Source of the DNA: Marinifilum flexuosum
GTDB taxonomy: Bacteria; Bacteroidota; Bacteroidia; Bacteroidales; Marinifilaceae
Length of the DNA: 64,000 nucleotides
Assembly (NCBI RefSeq): GCF_003610555.1
Contig: NZ_RAPQ01000009.1
Span: 806,001 to 870,000, forward strand
Reading direction: 5' to 3'
In this document: positions 9,680 through 17,898 of the stretch, in pieces
Layout: each line of letters opens with the position of its first letter
How positions within the stretch are numbered: position 1 is the first letter of the stretch
The notes under the pieces: model-generated
What the model was told of the DNA's origin: nothing
The model's input: the letters and a program-made list of their open reading frames with translations, nothing else
Databases searched by the model: none
Program-made: the position numbers and the translations under genes

Positions 9680-10042
9680 TTAGAGTCTTTTAAACATTTT
9701 TTTGAGCTTCTCTTTTAACTCACACTTCGACTTTTTATAACTAGCCAATTGAGTATCCGTTAAAATTTCTTTGAAGCTAAGCTCTTTTTGAAGCAAACTA
9801 TCGCGCACTGCTTGCATACAGGAAAATCCTGCCTTTTCGTTTGTAAGCCGATCAATTTCTTGCTCACACTCCAAATTTAATACTTGAATTTTTAAAACCT
9901 GATTAGCACTTAATTCCAGTTTCTGGGTCATCCACTTGGTAATAACGTCAGCTCTCTTTTCAGCTTCCGACATTTTTTTTGCGCTTACTGAAACACTAAA
10001 TAGAACGAATAATAGAATCAAACTTCTTTGTACAATCTTCAT
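9680..10042 (-). CDS. Small secreted helical protein, Spy/LTXXQ-like
   Basis: 120 residues from the chosen start at 10042 (MKIVQRSLILLFVLFSVSVS), which gives a normal signal peptide; a start 33 bases upstream would add 11 residues before it. The mature part is charged and helical, with NQVLKIQVLN and ILTDTQLASYKKS segments that resemble the LTxxQ pattern of Spy/CpxP-like periplasmic chaperones, and it contains three cysteines. The function is not certain. The gene is monocistronic, with its own terminator. Confidence 0.7.
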   Translation of the reverse strand: MKIVQRSLILLFVLFSVSVSAKKMSEAEKRADVITKWMTQKLELSANQVLKIQVLNLECEQEIDRLTNEKAGFSCMQAVRDSLLQKELSFKEILTDTQLASYKKSKCELKEKLKKMFKRL

Positions 10043-10356
10043 AAACCTCACCTTTAATTCTAATAATGTAGACATTACTTCAAACGTATGCTTTCACGAA
10101 ATGTTTTACAAATCGATAGAAAATTAAAAAAAAATACAGAATTCAACAAACCGAAAATCAATATAATTCACATCTTAAGCAAGTCTCTTGGAATTCCTCA
10201 AAGCATTTATAAATTATAAAGTTAAGCTTGGCATTAATTAAGAAATAATTAATAATTTGCGCTTTCTTTTATATCGGATCTGAACTAATATTGTTAATTA
10301 TTAAATCAGGAGATATAATAAATCGAATAAATTGTGAAGTTGAACCTATTAAGAGA
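10043..10356. other. Divergent AT-rich promoter region
   Basis: 314 bases between the leftward secreted-protein gene and the rightward HAD gene. Very AT-rich. It holds one perfect dyad ATTAATTA-AGAAA-TAATTAAT (10233-10253), 104 bases upstream of the HAD start. No confident promoter element was found. Confidence 0.4.
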
Positions 10357-10947
10357 ATGAATATGAAATCGATAAATCTATATACCGATACAAAAGCCTT
10401 AATTTTTGATTTAGATGGAACTTTAGCGGATACAATGCCATTGCATTTTGAAGCATGGAAAAAAGCCGCAGAAATAATGGGAGTTGAATACTCGTTCGAA
10501 TGGTTATCTGCTTGTGCAGGAATGCCATCATCTAAAATTATTGAAAAACTAAATAGAGAATACAACCATTCTATTGATCCGCAAGAGTTCTCCGTTATTA
10601 AAGAAGATTTTTTTGCAAAGGAGATGCATAAGATAACTGAAATTAAACCTGTAACTGACTTGGTTTATAAATACCACAAACAAATTCCAATGGCAGTGGG
10701 CACAGGAGGAAAAAGGAATATTGCTCAAGAAACAATGGAGATTCTTGGCTTGGATAAGTACATTCCTATTTTGGTTAGTGCTGATGATGTAAACAATCAT
10801 AAGCCAGAGCCAGAAACCTTTTTGAAATGTGCCGAGTTAATGGGAGTAGATCCTAAATTCTGCCAGGTATTTGAGGATGGACTATTAGGAATACAAGCTG
10901 CAGAAAAAGCAGGTATGATGGTTACTGATGTTACTCCATATTACTAA
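10357..10947 (+). CDS. HAD-superfamily phosphatase, beta-phosphoglucomutase-like subfamily
   Basis: 196 residues from ATG 10357 (an ATG at 10363 is equally possible; a start at 10291 would add residues unlike the family). Motif I FDLDGTLADT with Asp18 and Asp20, a helical cap domain from about residue 30 to 90, a motif II region VGTGGKRN, and motif IV VFEDGLLGIQAA. These are the features of haloacid dehalogenase phosphatases/phosphomutases that act on sugar phosphates; the substrate cannot be told from sequence. Cytoplasmic. It is followed after 17 bases by the EEP lipoprotein gene and may share its transcript. Confidence 0.88.
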   Translation: MNMKSINLYTDTKALIFDLDGTLADTMPLHFEAWKKAAEIMGVEYSFEWLSACAGMPSSKIIEKLNREYNHSIDPQEFSVIKEDFFAKEMHKITEIKPVTDLVYKYHKQIPMAVGTGGKRNIAQETMEILGLDKYIPILVSADDVNNHKPEPETFLKCAELMGVDPKFCQVFEDGLLGIQAAEKAGMMVTDVTPYY

Positions 10948-10964
10948 ATCAATAACACTAAATC

Positions 10965-11978
10965 ATGTTCAGAAAATTACTCTTACTAATTTCTGCTGCA
11001 TTTGTAATTGCATCATGTAGCCAACAAACAAAGGAATACACTATTGCTTTTTACAATGTTGAGAACTTATTCGACACCATTAACCACCCGGAAAAATGGG
11101 ATGATGATTTTACTCCTGAAGGAAAATTAAAGTTCAATGGTGAACGATACCAGGATAAATTGGAAAAATTAGCTCGTGTTCTTTCTTCAATTGATACATT
11201 ACGTTTACCTAGCATCATCGGTTTATGCGAAATTGAAAACAAAAAAGTAATTGAAGATCTTTGCAAACAAGAGACTTTATTTGAAGGAAATTATGGAATT
11301 GCACATAGCGAAAGTCCTGATAAAAGAGGTATTGATTGTGCTCTAATCTACAAGAAAGAAGATTTTAAATACCTAAAGCATAAAGCAATTAACATCCAAT
11401 TTCCTTGGGAACCGAATTACAAAACGCGTGATATTTTACATGTAGAAGGTATTATTGGAACAGATACGGTTCATGTTTTTGTAAACCATTGGCCTTCGAG
11501 ACGAGGCGGTTTGGAAAAATCGGAAAAGAACAGAGTATTTGTTGCCGAACAATTGAAAAGTGCTGTTGATGGGATTCAAACTAAAAATCCTGCTGCAAAC
11601 ATCATCATCATGGGTGACTTTAACGATGAACCAACTAATAAATCGGTTAGTCAAACATTAAATGCAGGTAACAATCAAAACTCATCAAACCCTTCATATT
11701 TGTACAATCTTGTTTATAATATGGATACCAAAGGAGAAGGTACCTACAACTATCGAGGCAATTGGAACATGCTTGATAATTTAATTGTTTCAAACTCATT
11801 GTTGAATGAGAAAAACGGAATTCACACCTCTTTCGATGCTGGAAAGATATTTAAAGAAGAGTGGATTTGTTACAAAAACAAGAAAGGTATACTTGTTCCT
11901 AGTAGAACCTATGGCGGTCCGAATTACTACGGAGGATACAGCGACCACTTTCCGGTTTACTTTAAAATTTCCGAATAG
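10965..11978 (+). CDS. Endonuclease/exonuclease/phosphatase (EEP) family lipoprotein
   Basis: 337 residues. Lipoprotein signal peptide ending AAFVIASC with the lipid-anchored Cys at 18. EEP-fold motifs appear in order: FYNVENLFDT near residue 29, IGLCEIEN, NHWPSRRGG, IIMGDFNDEP with the catalytic Asp/Asn, and a terminal SDHFPVYF with the Asp-His pair. The fold is a metal-dependent phosphodiesterase. Since the protein is exported and membrane-anchored, it may be an extracellular nuclease or a phospho(di)esterase rather than a DNA-repair enzyme. Downstream is a clear terminator. Confidence 0.9.
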   Translation: MFRKLLLLISAAFVIASCSQQTKEYTIAFYNVENLFDTINHPEKWDDDFTPEGKLKFNGERYQDKLEKLARVLSSIDTLRLPSIIGLCEIENKKVIEDLCKQETLFEGNYGIAHSESPDKRGIDCALIYKKEDFKYLKHKAINIQFPWEPNYKTRDILHVEGIIGTDTVHVFVNHWPSRRGGLEKSEKNRVFVAEQLKSAVDGIQTKNPAANIIIMGDFNDEPTNKSVSQTLNAGNNQNSSNPSYLYNLVYNMDTKGEGTYNYRGNWNMLDNLIVSNSLLNEKNGIHTSFDAGKIFKEEWICYKNKKGILVPSRTYGGPNYYGGYSDHFPVYFKISE

Positions 11979-11997
11979 ACTTATCTCAATATAAAGT

Positions 11998-12030
11998 ACT
12001 GCCGGCTATTTAAAATAGTCGGCATTTTTT
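11998..12030 (+). terminator. Terminator after the EEP gene
   Basis: GCCGGCTATT (12001-12010) pairs with AATAGTCGGC (12014-12023) with one mismatch, followed by TTTTTT at 12025-12030. Confidence 0.85.
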
Positions 12031-12080
12031 GTACCAAAAACATTTTCAAGTTCATCTGTTTATATTTTACATGGTTTTGC

Positions 12081-12102
12081 CATCCCAATAATTATCGGGA
12101 TG
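12081..12102. repeat. 22-bp near-perfect palindrome
   Basis: CATCCCAATAA / TTATCGGGATG, complementary at all but one pair, centred at 12091/12092, between the EEP terminator and the uvrB leader. It resembles short dispersed palindromes frequent between Bacteroidota genes; only one copy was noticed in the window. Confidence 0.5.
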
Positions 12103-12190
12103 AAGCCGCAAGATTTAAATAATTATAACAATTTGTATTTAATCATGCTCGTTTCACATTGTTTCTCTATTTTAGCGTTGCTTTGCAGCA

Positions 12191-12253
12191 CCGATATATA
12201 ATTTACAAGTCATTGTACACTCCATGTACAATGACTTGTAAATTATATATCGG
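12191..12253. repeat. Perfect 29-bp inverted repeat in the uvrB leader
   Basis: Arm 12191-12219 (starting CCGATATATAATTTACAAGT) is exactly complementary to arm 12225-12253, separated by the 5-base loop CTCCA. There is no T-run after it, so it is not a terminator. It sits 77 bases upstream of the uvrB start codon. Confidence 0.9.
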
Positions 12254-12255
12254 CA

Positions 12256-12312
12256 TTATACCAAATACTCGGAGAGTCATAAATAGCTCTCGATTACTAA
12301 TAAATGGTATAA
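12256..12312. repeat. Second, nested inverted repeat directly before uvrB
   Basis: Outer arms TTATACCA (12256-12263) and TGGTATAA (12305-12312) enclose GAGAG (12272-12276) / CTCTC (12287-12291). With the 29-bp repeat beside it, most of the 140 bases before uvrB can fold. Possible leader RNA structure or the remnant of a small element. Confidence 0.45.
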
Positions 12313-12329
12313 GATTAAAAAAGAGGGTT

Positions 12330-14345
12330 ATGGATTTTAAAATTGTATCGAAATTTAAACCAACAGGCGATCAGCCTGAGGCGATTGAAGAACTTCGTAA
12401 TGGACTGAACGATGGTTCTCCATTTCAAACTCTTCTTGGGGTTACTGGATCGGGTAAAACATTTACTGTGGCAAATGTAATTCAGGAAGTTCAAAGACCT
12501 ACTTTGGTTTTAAGTCATAACAAAACCCTTGCAGCACAGCTTTATGGTGAGTTCAAAAATTTCTTCCCCAATAATTCCGTTGAGTATTTTGTTTCGTATT
12601 ACGACTATTATCAACCAGAAGCTTACCTCCCTGTAACCGATACATATATAGAGAAAGATCTTTCCATTAATGATGAGATTGAAAAATTAAGGCTTAGTGC
12701 AACTTCAGCTCTACTTTCAGGAAGAAAAGATGTTATTGTAGTTTCATCGGTTTCCTGCTTGTACGGTATTGGTAACCCGGAAGATTTCCACAACAATGTT
12801 ACGGTTTTGGAAAAAGGCCAGGTTATTTCGCGCAACAAGCTTCTCTTCGCATTTGTAGATGCTCTATACTCAAGAAACGAAGTGGAATTCGATCGTGGAC
12901 ATTTTCGTGTAAAAGGTGACACTGTTGATATCTATCCTGCTTACGCTGATTTTGCCTACAGAATTATTTTCTGGGATGATGAAATTGATGAAATTTATTC
13001 TTTCGATCCTATCAATGGATTAAAAATTGAAGATTACGACCGAATTACCATTTACCCAGCCAATATATTTGTTACCAGTAAAGATCGAGTTCAATCGGCC
13101 ATTCATCAAATACAAGATGATATGGTTGCACATGTTGCTTTCCTCAAAGAAATCGGGAAACATTTGGAAGCAAAACGATTGGAAGAAAAAGTAAGCTTCG
13201 ATCTGGAGATGATCAGGGAACTTGGTCACTGTTCGGGTATCGAGAATTATTCAAGATATTTTGATGGAAGACCTGCAGGAACACGTCCCTTCTGCTTAAT
13301 TGATTATTTCCCAGATGATTTCTTAATGGTAATCGACGAAAGTCATGTTACCATTCCTCAAATTCGTGCCATGTATGGTGGCGACCATTCCAGAAAAATA
13401 AACTTGGTGGAATATGGCTTCAGGCTACCTGCTGCACTGGATAACAGACCATTAAAATTTGAAGAATTCGAAGAAGTAACGAGTCAAACCATATATGTAA
13501 GTGCAACTCCTGCTGATTACGAACTGGAAAAATGTGAAGGTGTTGTGGTTGAACAGGTAATTCGCCCTACCGGACTGCTAGATCCTCAAATTGATGTTCG
13601 CCCAAGCTTAAATCAAATTGATGATTTGATAGCGGAAATCAACGAAAGGACAGAAAAAGATGAACGCACACTGGTTACAACTCTTACCAAACGAATGGCA
13701 GAAGAGTTATCAGATTACTTTACCAATTTAAGTATTCGATGTCGCTACATTCACTCTGATGTTGACACATTAGATCGCATTAAAATAATGGAAGACCTTA
13801 GAAATGGAGAGTTTGATGTTTTGATTGGAGTGAACTTACTTCGTGAAGGTTTGGATTTACCGGAAGTTTCATTGGTTGCAATTCTTGATGCCGATAAGGA
13901 AGGTTTTCTTCGATCTACAAGATCTTTGATTCAGACTTCAGGTAGAGCTGCGCGTAATGTTAATGGAAAGGTAATCATGTATGCAGATAAGATTACCAAA
14001 TCGATGAAGGAGACAATTGATTCTACCAATCGACGTCGTGAGAAACAATTGGCTTACAATGAGAAGCATGGCATTACACCACAGCAAATTGTAAAATCAA
14101 AGAAAAGTATTATTGAACAAAGTCAGAAAGCCGAACCAAATGCATATGCAGGACCTGAAACTGTTGAAATTGCAGCAGATCCTGTAGTGCAATACATGAG
14201 CAAAGAAAGTTTGGAAAAGAGTATTGAGAAAACGAAGAAATTAATGCAGAAAGCTGCAAAAGATATGGATTTCTTACAAGCTGCTCAATATCGAGATGAG
14301 ATGTACAAACTGCAGGAACAATTGAAAGAGAAAAACTCAAAATAA
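12330..14345 (+). CDS. uvrB: Excinuclease ABC subunit B
   Basis: 671 residues from ATG 12330, the start that fits UvrB alignments (MDFKIVSKFKPTGDQPEAIE); the frame is open further upstream but through the inverted repeats. Walker A GVTGSGKT near residue 40; the beta-hairpin region around YYDYYQPEAY; helicase motifs DESHVT, SATP and TSGRAARN; C-terminal UVR domain (DMDFLQAAQYRDEM) that contacts UvrC. It is the damage-verification helicase of nucleotide excision repair, loaded by UvrA. Length and motifs are normal. No SOS-type operator was recognised; the leader instead holds two inverted repeats. Confidence 0.98.
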   Translation: MDFKIVSKFKPTGDQPEAIEELRNGLNDGSPFQTLLGVTGSGKTFTVANVIQEVQRPTLVLSHNKTLAAQLYGEFKNFFPNNSVEYFVSYYDYYQPEAYLPVTDTYIEKDLSINDEIEKLRLSATSALLSGRKDVIVVSSVSCLYGIGNPEDFHNNVTVLEKGQVISRNKLLFAFVDALYSRNEVEFDRGHFRVKGDTVDIYPAYADFAYRIIFWDDEIDEIYSFDPINGLKIEDYDRITIYPANIFVTSKDRVQSAIHQIQDDMVAHVAFLKEIGKHLEAKRLEEKVSFDLEMIRELGHCSGIENYSRYFDGRPAGTRPFCLIDYFPDDFLMVIDESHVTIPQIRAMYGGDHSRKINLVEYGFRLPAALDNRPLKFEEFEEVTSQTIYVSATPADYELEKCEGVVVEQVIRPTGLLDPQIDVRPSLNQIDDLIAEINERTEKDERTLVTTLTKRMAEELSDYFTNLSIRCRYIHSDVDTLDRIKIMEDLRNGEFDVLIGVNLLREGLDLPEVSLVAILDADKEGFLRSTRSLIQTSGRAARNVNGKVIMYADKITKSMKETIDSTNRRREKQLAYNEKHGITPQQIVKSKKSIIEQSQKAEPNAYAGPETVEIAADPVVQYMSKESLEKSIEKTKKLMQKAAKDMDFLQAAQYRDEMYKLQEQLKEKNSK

Positions 14346-14356
14346 GGGAAAATAAA

Positions 14357-14382
14357 AAAGCAGTTTCTTTCGAAACTGCTTT
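14357..14382. terminator. Bidirectional terminator between uvrB and rpoD
   Basis: AAAGCAGTTTC (14357-14367) / GAAACTGCTTT (14372-14382), an 11-bp perfect stem with a 4-base loop. An A-run to the left gives a T-run for leftward transcripts (rpoD); the rightward T-run is short. Confidence 0.85.
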
Positions 14383-14401
14383 AGTTATCTCGCGGGAACT
14401 G

Positions 14402-15262
14402 TTATCCCAAATATGATTTCAATAATTTGCTTCTGGAAGTATGACGCAAACGACGAATCGCTTTTTCTTTAATCTGACGAACACGTTCACGTGTCAATCC
14501 AAATTTTTCGCCAATTTCTTCCAAGGTCATTTCTTGAATTCCAATACCGAAGAATAACTTAATAATATCACTTTCTCTCTCGGTTAGAGTAGCTAAAGCT
14601 CTATCAATTTCTCTGGTTAAGGACTCATTCAAGAGACTTCTGTCTGCGATTGGAGAATCATCATTCACCAATACATCCAACAAACTGTTGTCCTCTCCGT
14701 CAACAAACGGAGCATCGACAGAAATGTGACGACCTGAAACACGTAGTGTATCTGCAACTTTATCTGCAGGTAACTCCAAGGACTCTGCTAATTCTTCAGG
14801 AGATGGCTTTCTTTCATGTTCTTGCTCGAATTTCGAAAATGCTTTGTTGATCTTGTTCAACGAACCAACCTGGTTCAATGGTAATCGAACGATTCGAGAC
14901 TGCTCTGCCAAAGCCTGAAGGATAGACTGACGAATCCACCATACAGCATAAGAAATGAATTTAAATCCACGAGTTTCATCAAACTTTTCTGCTGCTTTAA
15001 TCAATCCCAAGTTTCCTTCATTGATCAAGTCAGGTAGACTCAATCCCTGATTTTGGTATTGCTTAGCCACAGAAACAACGAAACGCAAATTTGCTCTGGT
15101 TAATTTTTCCAAAGCTCTTTGGTCGCCTTTTTTGATTCGCTGCGCCAATTCAACCTCTTCCTCAACTGTAATAAGATCTTCTTTACCAATCTCTTGCAAG
15201 TACTTGTCTAATGACGCACTCTCACGATTGGTAATTGATTTAGTTATCTTTAATTGTCTCAT
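14402..15262 (-). CDS. rpoD: Primary RNA polymerase sigma factor (RpoD/SigA)
   Basis: 286 residues. Regions 1.2 through 4.2 are complete: [14 protein letters not shown] (1.2), [21 protein letters not shown] region 2.1, [10 protein letters not shown] in 2.4, a region 3 from residue 140, and the 4.2 helix-turn-helix [18 protein letters not shown]. Region 1.1 and the large non-conserved insert are absent, the normal short form of the Bacteroidota housekeeping sigma, which recognises TTTG / TAnnTTTG promoters. Several such -7 elements occur in the window (40649, 48774, 57937). Confidence 0.97.
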   Translation of the reverse strand: MRQLKITKSITNRESASLDKYLQEIGKEDLITVEEEVELAQRIKKGDQRALEKLTRANLRFVVSVAKQYQNQGLSLPDLINEGNLGLIKAAEKFDETRGFKFISYAVWWIRQSILQALAEQSRIVRLPLNQVGSLNKINKAFSKFEQEHERKPSPEELAESLELPADKVADTLRVSGRHISVDAPFVDGEDNSLLDVLVNDDSPIADRSLLNESLTREIDRALATLTERESDIIKLFFGIGIQEMTLEEIGEKFGLTRERVRQIKEKAIRRLRHTSRSKLLKSYLG

Positions 15263-15367
15263 AGTCCCTTTTCATCGAAAATATTTCGCAAAATTAGACT
15301 TTTTAATAAAAAAAGTCAAAATTAATTGCCATTTTATTCGAATATTTATATTTTTCTCGTTTGATTC

Positions 15368-16819
15368 TTATTCATCTCCCTTAAGAGAAAAGGCATAGTA
15401 CTTCACGCTACCATTAGGATATATACCTGAAATAAACACTCCACCATCCCTAACGCTCTGCAAAGCCTCTTCAATATCTTTTATTTTATAAATTGGTGTA
15501 TTGTTAATTTTGTAAATAATAAAACCTTCTCTAATATTCTCCTCTTTCAACTTCCCACTACGCAGATTCTTCACTTTAACTCCCCTATTAATTTGAAGTC
15601 GATACTTCTCTTTAGCAGAAATTGGCTCGAATTCAGCACCTAGGAAAGCTAAATCACTTGATTTTATCACTTCCGTATTTCCTAACCTATTACGTAAAAC
15701 GACATCAAATTGTTTCTTTTTGCCATCTCTTTTTATTAAAACTTCTATTTCATCTCCAGGGCGATACTTGCTTACTTGCTCTTGCAACTCAGCATTTGAA
15801 TTGACCTCTGTATTATTAATCTCAAGGATAACATCTCCTTTTTTCATACCAACTTCTTCCGCAGCTCCATCTTCAGTTATTCCATTAATGAATACACCTT
15901 CAATCTTCTCCAAACCATTATTTTCAGCTAATCTTGCATCGACAGTTTGAATAACAACTCCAATAACAGCTCTTTGTACCTTACCAAATTCTTTTAAATC
16001 TGTTATAACCTTTTGAACAATGGTTACAGGTATCGCAAAAGAGTAACCTGAATAAGAACCTGTCCTCGATTCAATTGCCGTATTGATTCCAACCAACTTT
16101 CCTTTTGTATCAACCAAAGCTCCCCCACTATTTCCAGGATTTACAGCAGCATCAGTCTGAAGGAATGATTCAATACTCATACTACCTTCTCTCATGATTC
16201 CTATATTTCTAGCTTTAGCACTTATAATACCCGCTGTAACTGTAGAAGTCAGATTAAATGGATTTCCTACTGCTAAAACCCATTCTCCTAATTTTAATTC
16301 ATCAGAATTTCCAAAACTCATGGCAGGTAAATCTTCTTCTTCAATTTTAATCAATGCCAAATCGGTGTAAGGATCCTGTCCCACTAGCTTAGCCTCATAG
16401 GATCTCTTATCTTGTAAAACTACATTAATTAAATTTGAACCTCTCACAACATGATTATTGGTCACGATGTAACCATCATCAGAAATAATTACACCTGAAC
16501 CTGAGCCCAAGCTTGGCTGTGGTTTATAGTCTCTTTTACTATTTCCAAATAGAAAGTCGTAAAATGGATTGGATTGATACTCTTCATTCGTATATAAAGT
16601 TTTAACGTGTACTACAGATTTTACCGATGATTCTGCAGCCAGCGTTAAATCAACCTGACCCGTTACATTTTGTGGAAGACTTGTTAATTGTATCGCATTT
16701 GGCTCCTTTACCGTGATAATTTTCTCTTCTTTATCAACAAATAATACAAATAAAATAATGGCAATACCACCACCAAATAATGCAGTTAAAACTCTTCCGA
16801 AAAACATTTTAGCTTTCAT
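15368..16819 (-). CDS. htrA: Periplasmic serine protease of the HtrA/DegQ (Do) family
   Basis: 483 residues. One N-terminal membrane segment (about residues 8-28; signal peptide or anchor). The trypsin-like domain has the triad His123 (NNHVV), Asp153 (YTDLALI) and Ser231 (NPGNSGGALVD). Two PDZ domains follow (about 270-370 and 390-475); the second is shorter. It degrades or refolds damaged envelope proteins. The gene starts 275 bases from the divergent dapF gene and seems monocistronic; I saw no clear terminator between it and rpoD, 105 bases downstream. Confidence 0.95.
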   Translation of the reverse strand: MKAKMFFGRVLTALFGGGIAIILFVLFVDKEEKIITVKEPNAIQLTSLPQNVTGQVDLTLAAESSVKSVVHVKTLYTNEEYQSNPFYDFLFGNSKRDYKPQPSLGSGSGVIISDDGYIVTNNHVVRGSNLINVVLQDKRSYEAKLVGQDPYTDLALIKIEEEDLPAMSFGNSDELKLGEWVLAVGNPFNLTSTVTAGIISAKARNIGIMREGSMSIESFLQTDAAVNPGNSGGALVDTKGKLVGINTAIESRTGSYSGYSFAIPVTIVQKVITDLKEFGKVQRAVIGVVIQTVDARLAENNGLEKIEGVFINGITEDGAAEEVGMKKGDVILEINNTEVNSNAELQEQVSKYRPGDEIEVLIKRDGKKKQFDVVLRNRLGNTEVIKSSDLAFLGAEFEPISAKEKYRLQINRGVKVKNLRSGKLKEENIREGFIIYKINNTPIYKIKDIEEALQSVRDGGVFISGIYPNGSVKYYAFSLKGDE

Positions 16820-17094
16820 AATGCAATAAAAATTTTAAGAGTGAAACTTAGGATCCTTCTTATCGGCAATTTACACATCCCGTTTCGAACATAAAAAGTT
16901 ACGAAATCAGATTCATATAATCAATAGATATTTATCATTGAATTAACATTCATCAAATTCTTACACTTTTCACTTTTGGAAATAAGGGTAAAACCAATAA
17001 GATTCTTACTTTTATGCTACAATTTTAACGATATAAGTTTAGAAGTGTTTTGAATTTTAACGTATTTAACACTTATTAACAGGATTACACAAGA

Positions 17095-17880
17095 ATGCAG
17101 ATAAAATTTTGGAAATATCAGGGAACTGGAAATGATTTTGTTCTAATTGATAACCGTAATAATATTATATCTCCGGATAACAAAAAGTTGATTGAACACT
17201 TATGCCATAGAAGATTTGGTATTGGTGCAGATGGTTTAATGCTATTAGAGAATGCTAAAGGTTATGATTTTCGAATGAGATACTTCAATTCGGATGGTGG
17301 TGAAGCGAGCATGTGTGGAAATGGTGGCAGATGTATTGTTGCTTTTGCATATCATCTGGGGATTATCAAAGATAAAACATTATTTATTGCCGTGGATGGA
17401 GAACATGAAGCCTTGGTAAAAGATGAAAAAGATTTCGTGCAGGTTAGTCTAAAAATGATCAATGTATCTGGGATCGAAAAGGGAGAAAATTATTATTATA
17501 TGAATACTGGTTCTCCGCACTATGTTGAATTCATTGATTCCCATGCAAACTTTGATACCTACAAAAATGGAAAAGCCATCCGATACAACAAAAGATTTGC
17601 AATAGAAGGTACGAACGTAAATTTTGTTTCCTTTAATGATGAAGGTATACAAGTAAGTACCTACGAACGAGGAGTAGAAGATGAAACCTATTCATGTGGC
17701 ACTGGTGTAGTTGCTTCGGCAATTGGTTCCGGGTTTGAAAAAAACAAAGAACATTTCAAAATAACAACCAAAGGTGGAAATCTGGAAGTTAGATTTGAAA
17801 GATTAAACACACAAAATATTAATAATGTCTGGCTTATTGGGCCTGCAACAAAAGTATTTTCGGGTACTGTAAATATTTAA
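17095..17880 (+). CDS. dapF: Diaminopimelate epimerase
   Basis: 261 residues. The two active-site Cys are in place: Cys74 in MCGNGGRC and Cys201 in YSCGTGVVA. The N-terminal GTGNDFVLID signature is complete. The enzyme converts LL- to meso-diaminopimelate for peptidoglycan and lysine synthesis in the cytoplasm. No other dap gene is nearby. A hybrid kinase gene starts 18 bases downstream on the same strand, so the two probably share a transcript. Confidence 0.97.
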   Translation: MQIKFWKYQGTGNDFVLIDNRNNIISPDNKKLIEHLCHRRFGIGADGLMLLENAKGYDFRMRYFNSDGGEASMCGNGGRCIVAFAYHLGIIKDKTLFIAVDGEHEALVKDEKDFVQVSLKMINVSGIEKGENYYYMNTGSPHYVEFIDSHANFDTYKNGKAIRYNKRFAIEGTNVNFVSFNDEGIQVSTYERGVEDETYSCGTGVVASAIGSGFEKNKEHFKITTKGGNLEVRFERLNTQNINNVWLIGPATKVFSGTVNI

Positions 17881-17898
17881 AATCGCTGTTTCGATTGT

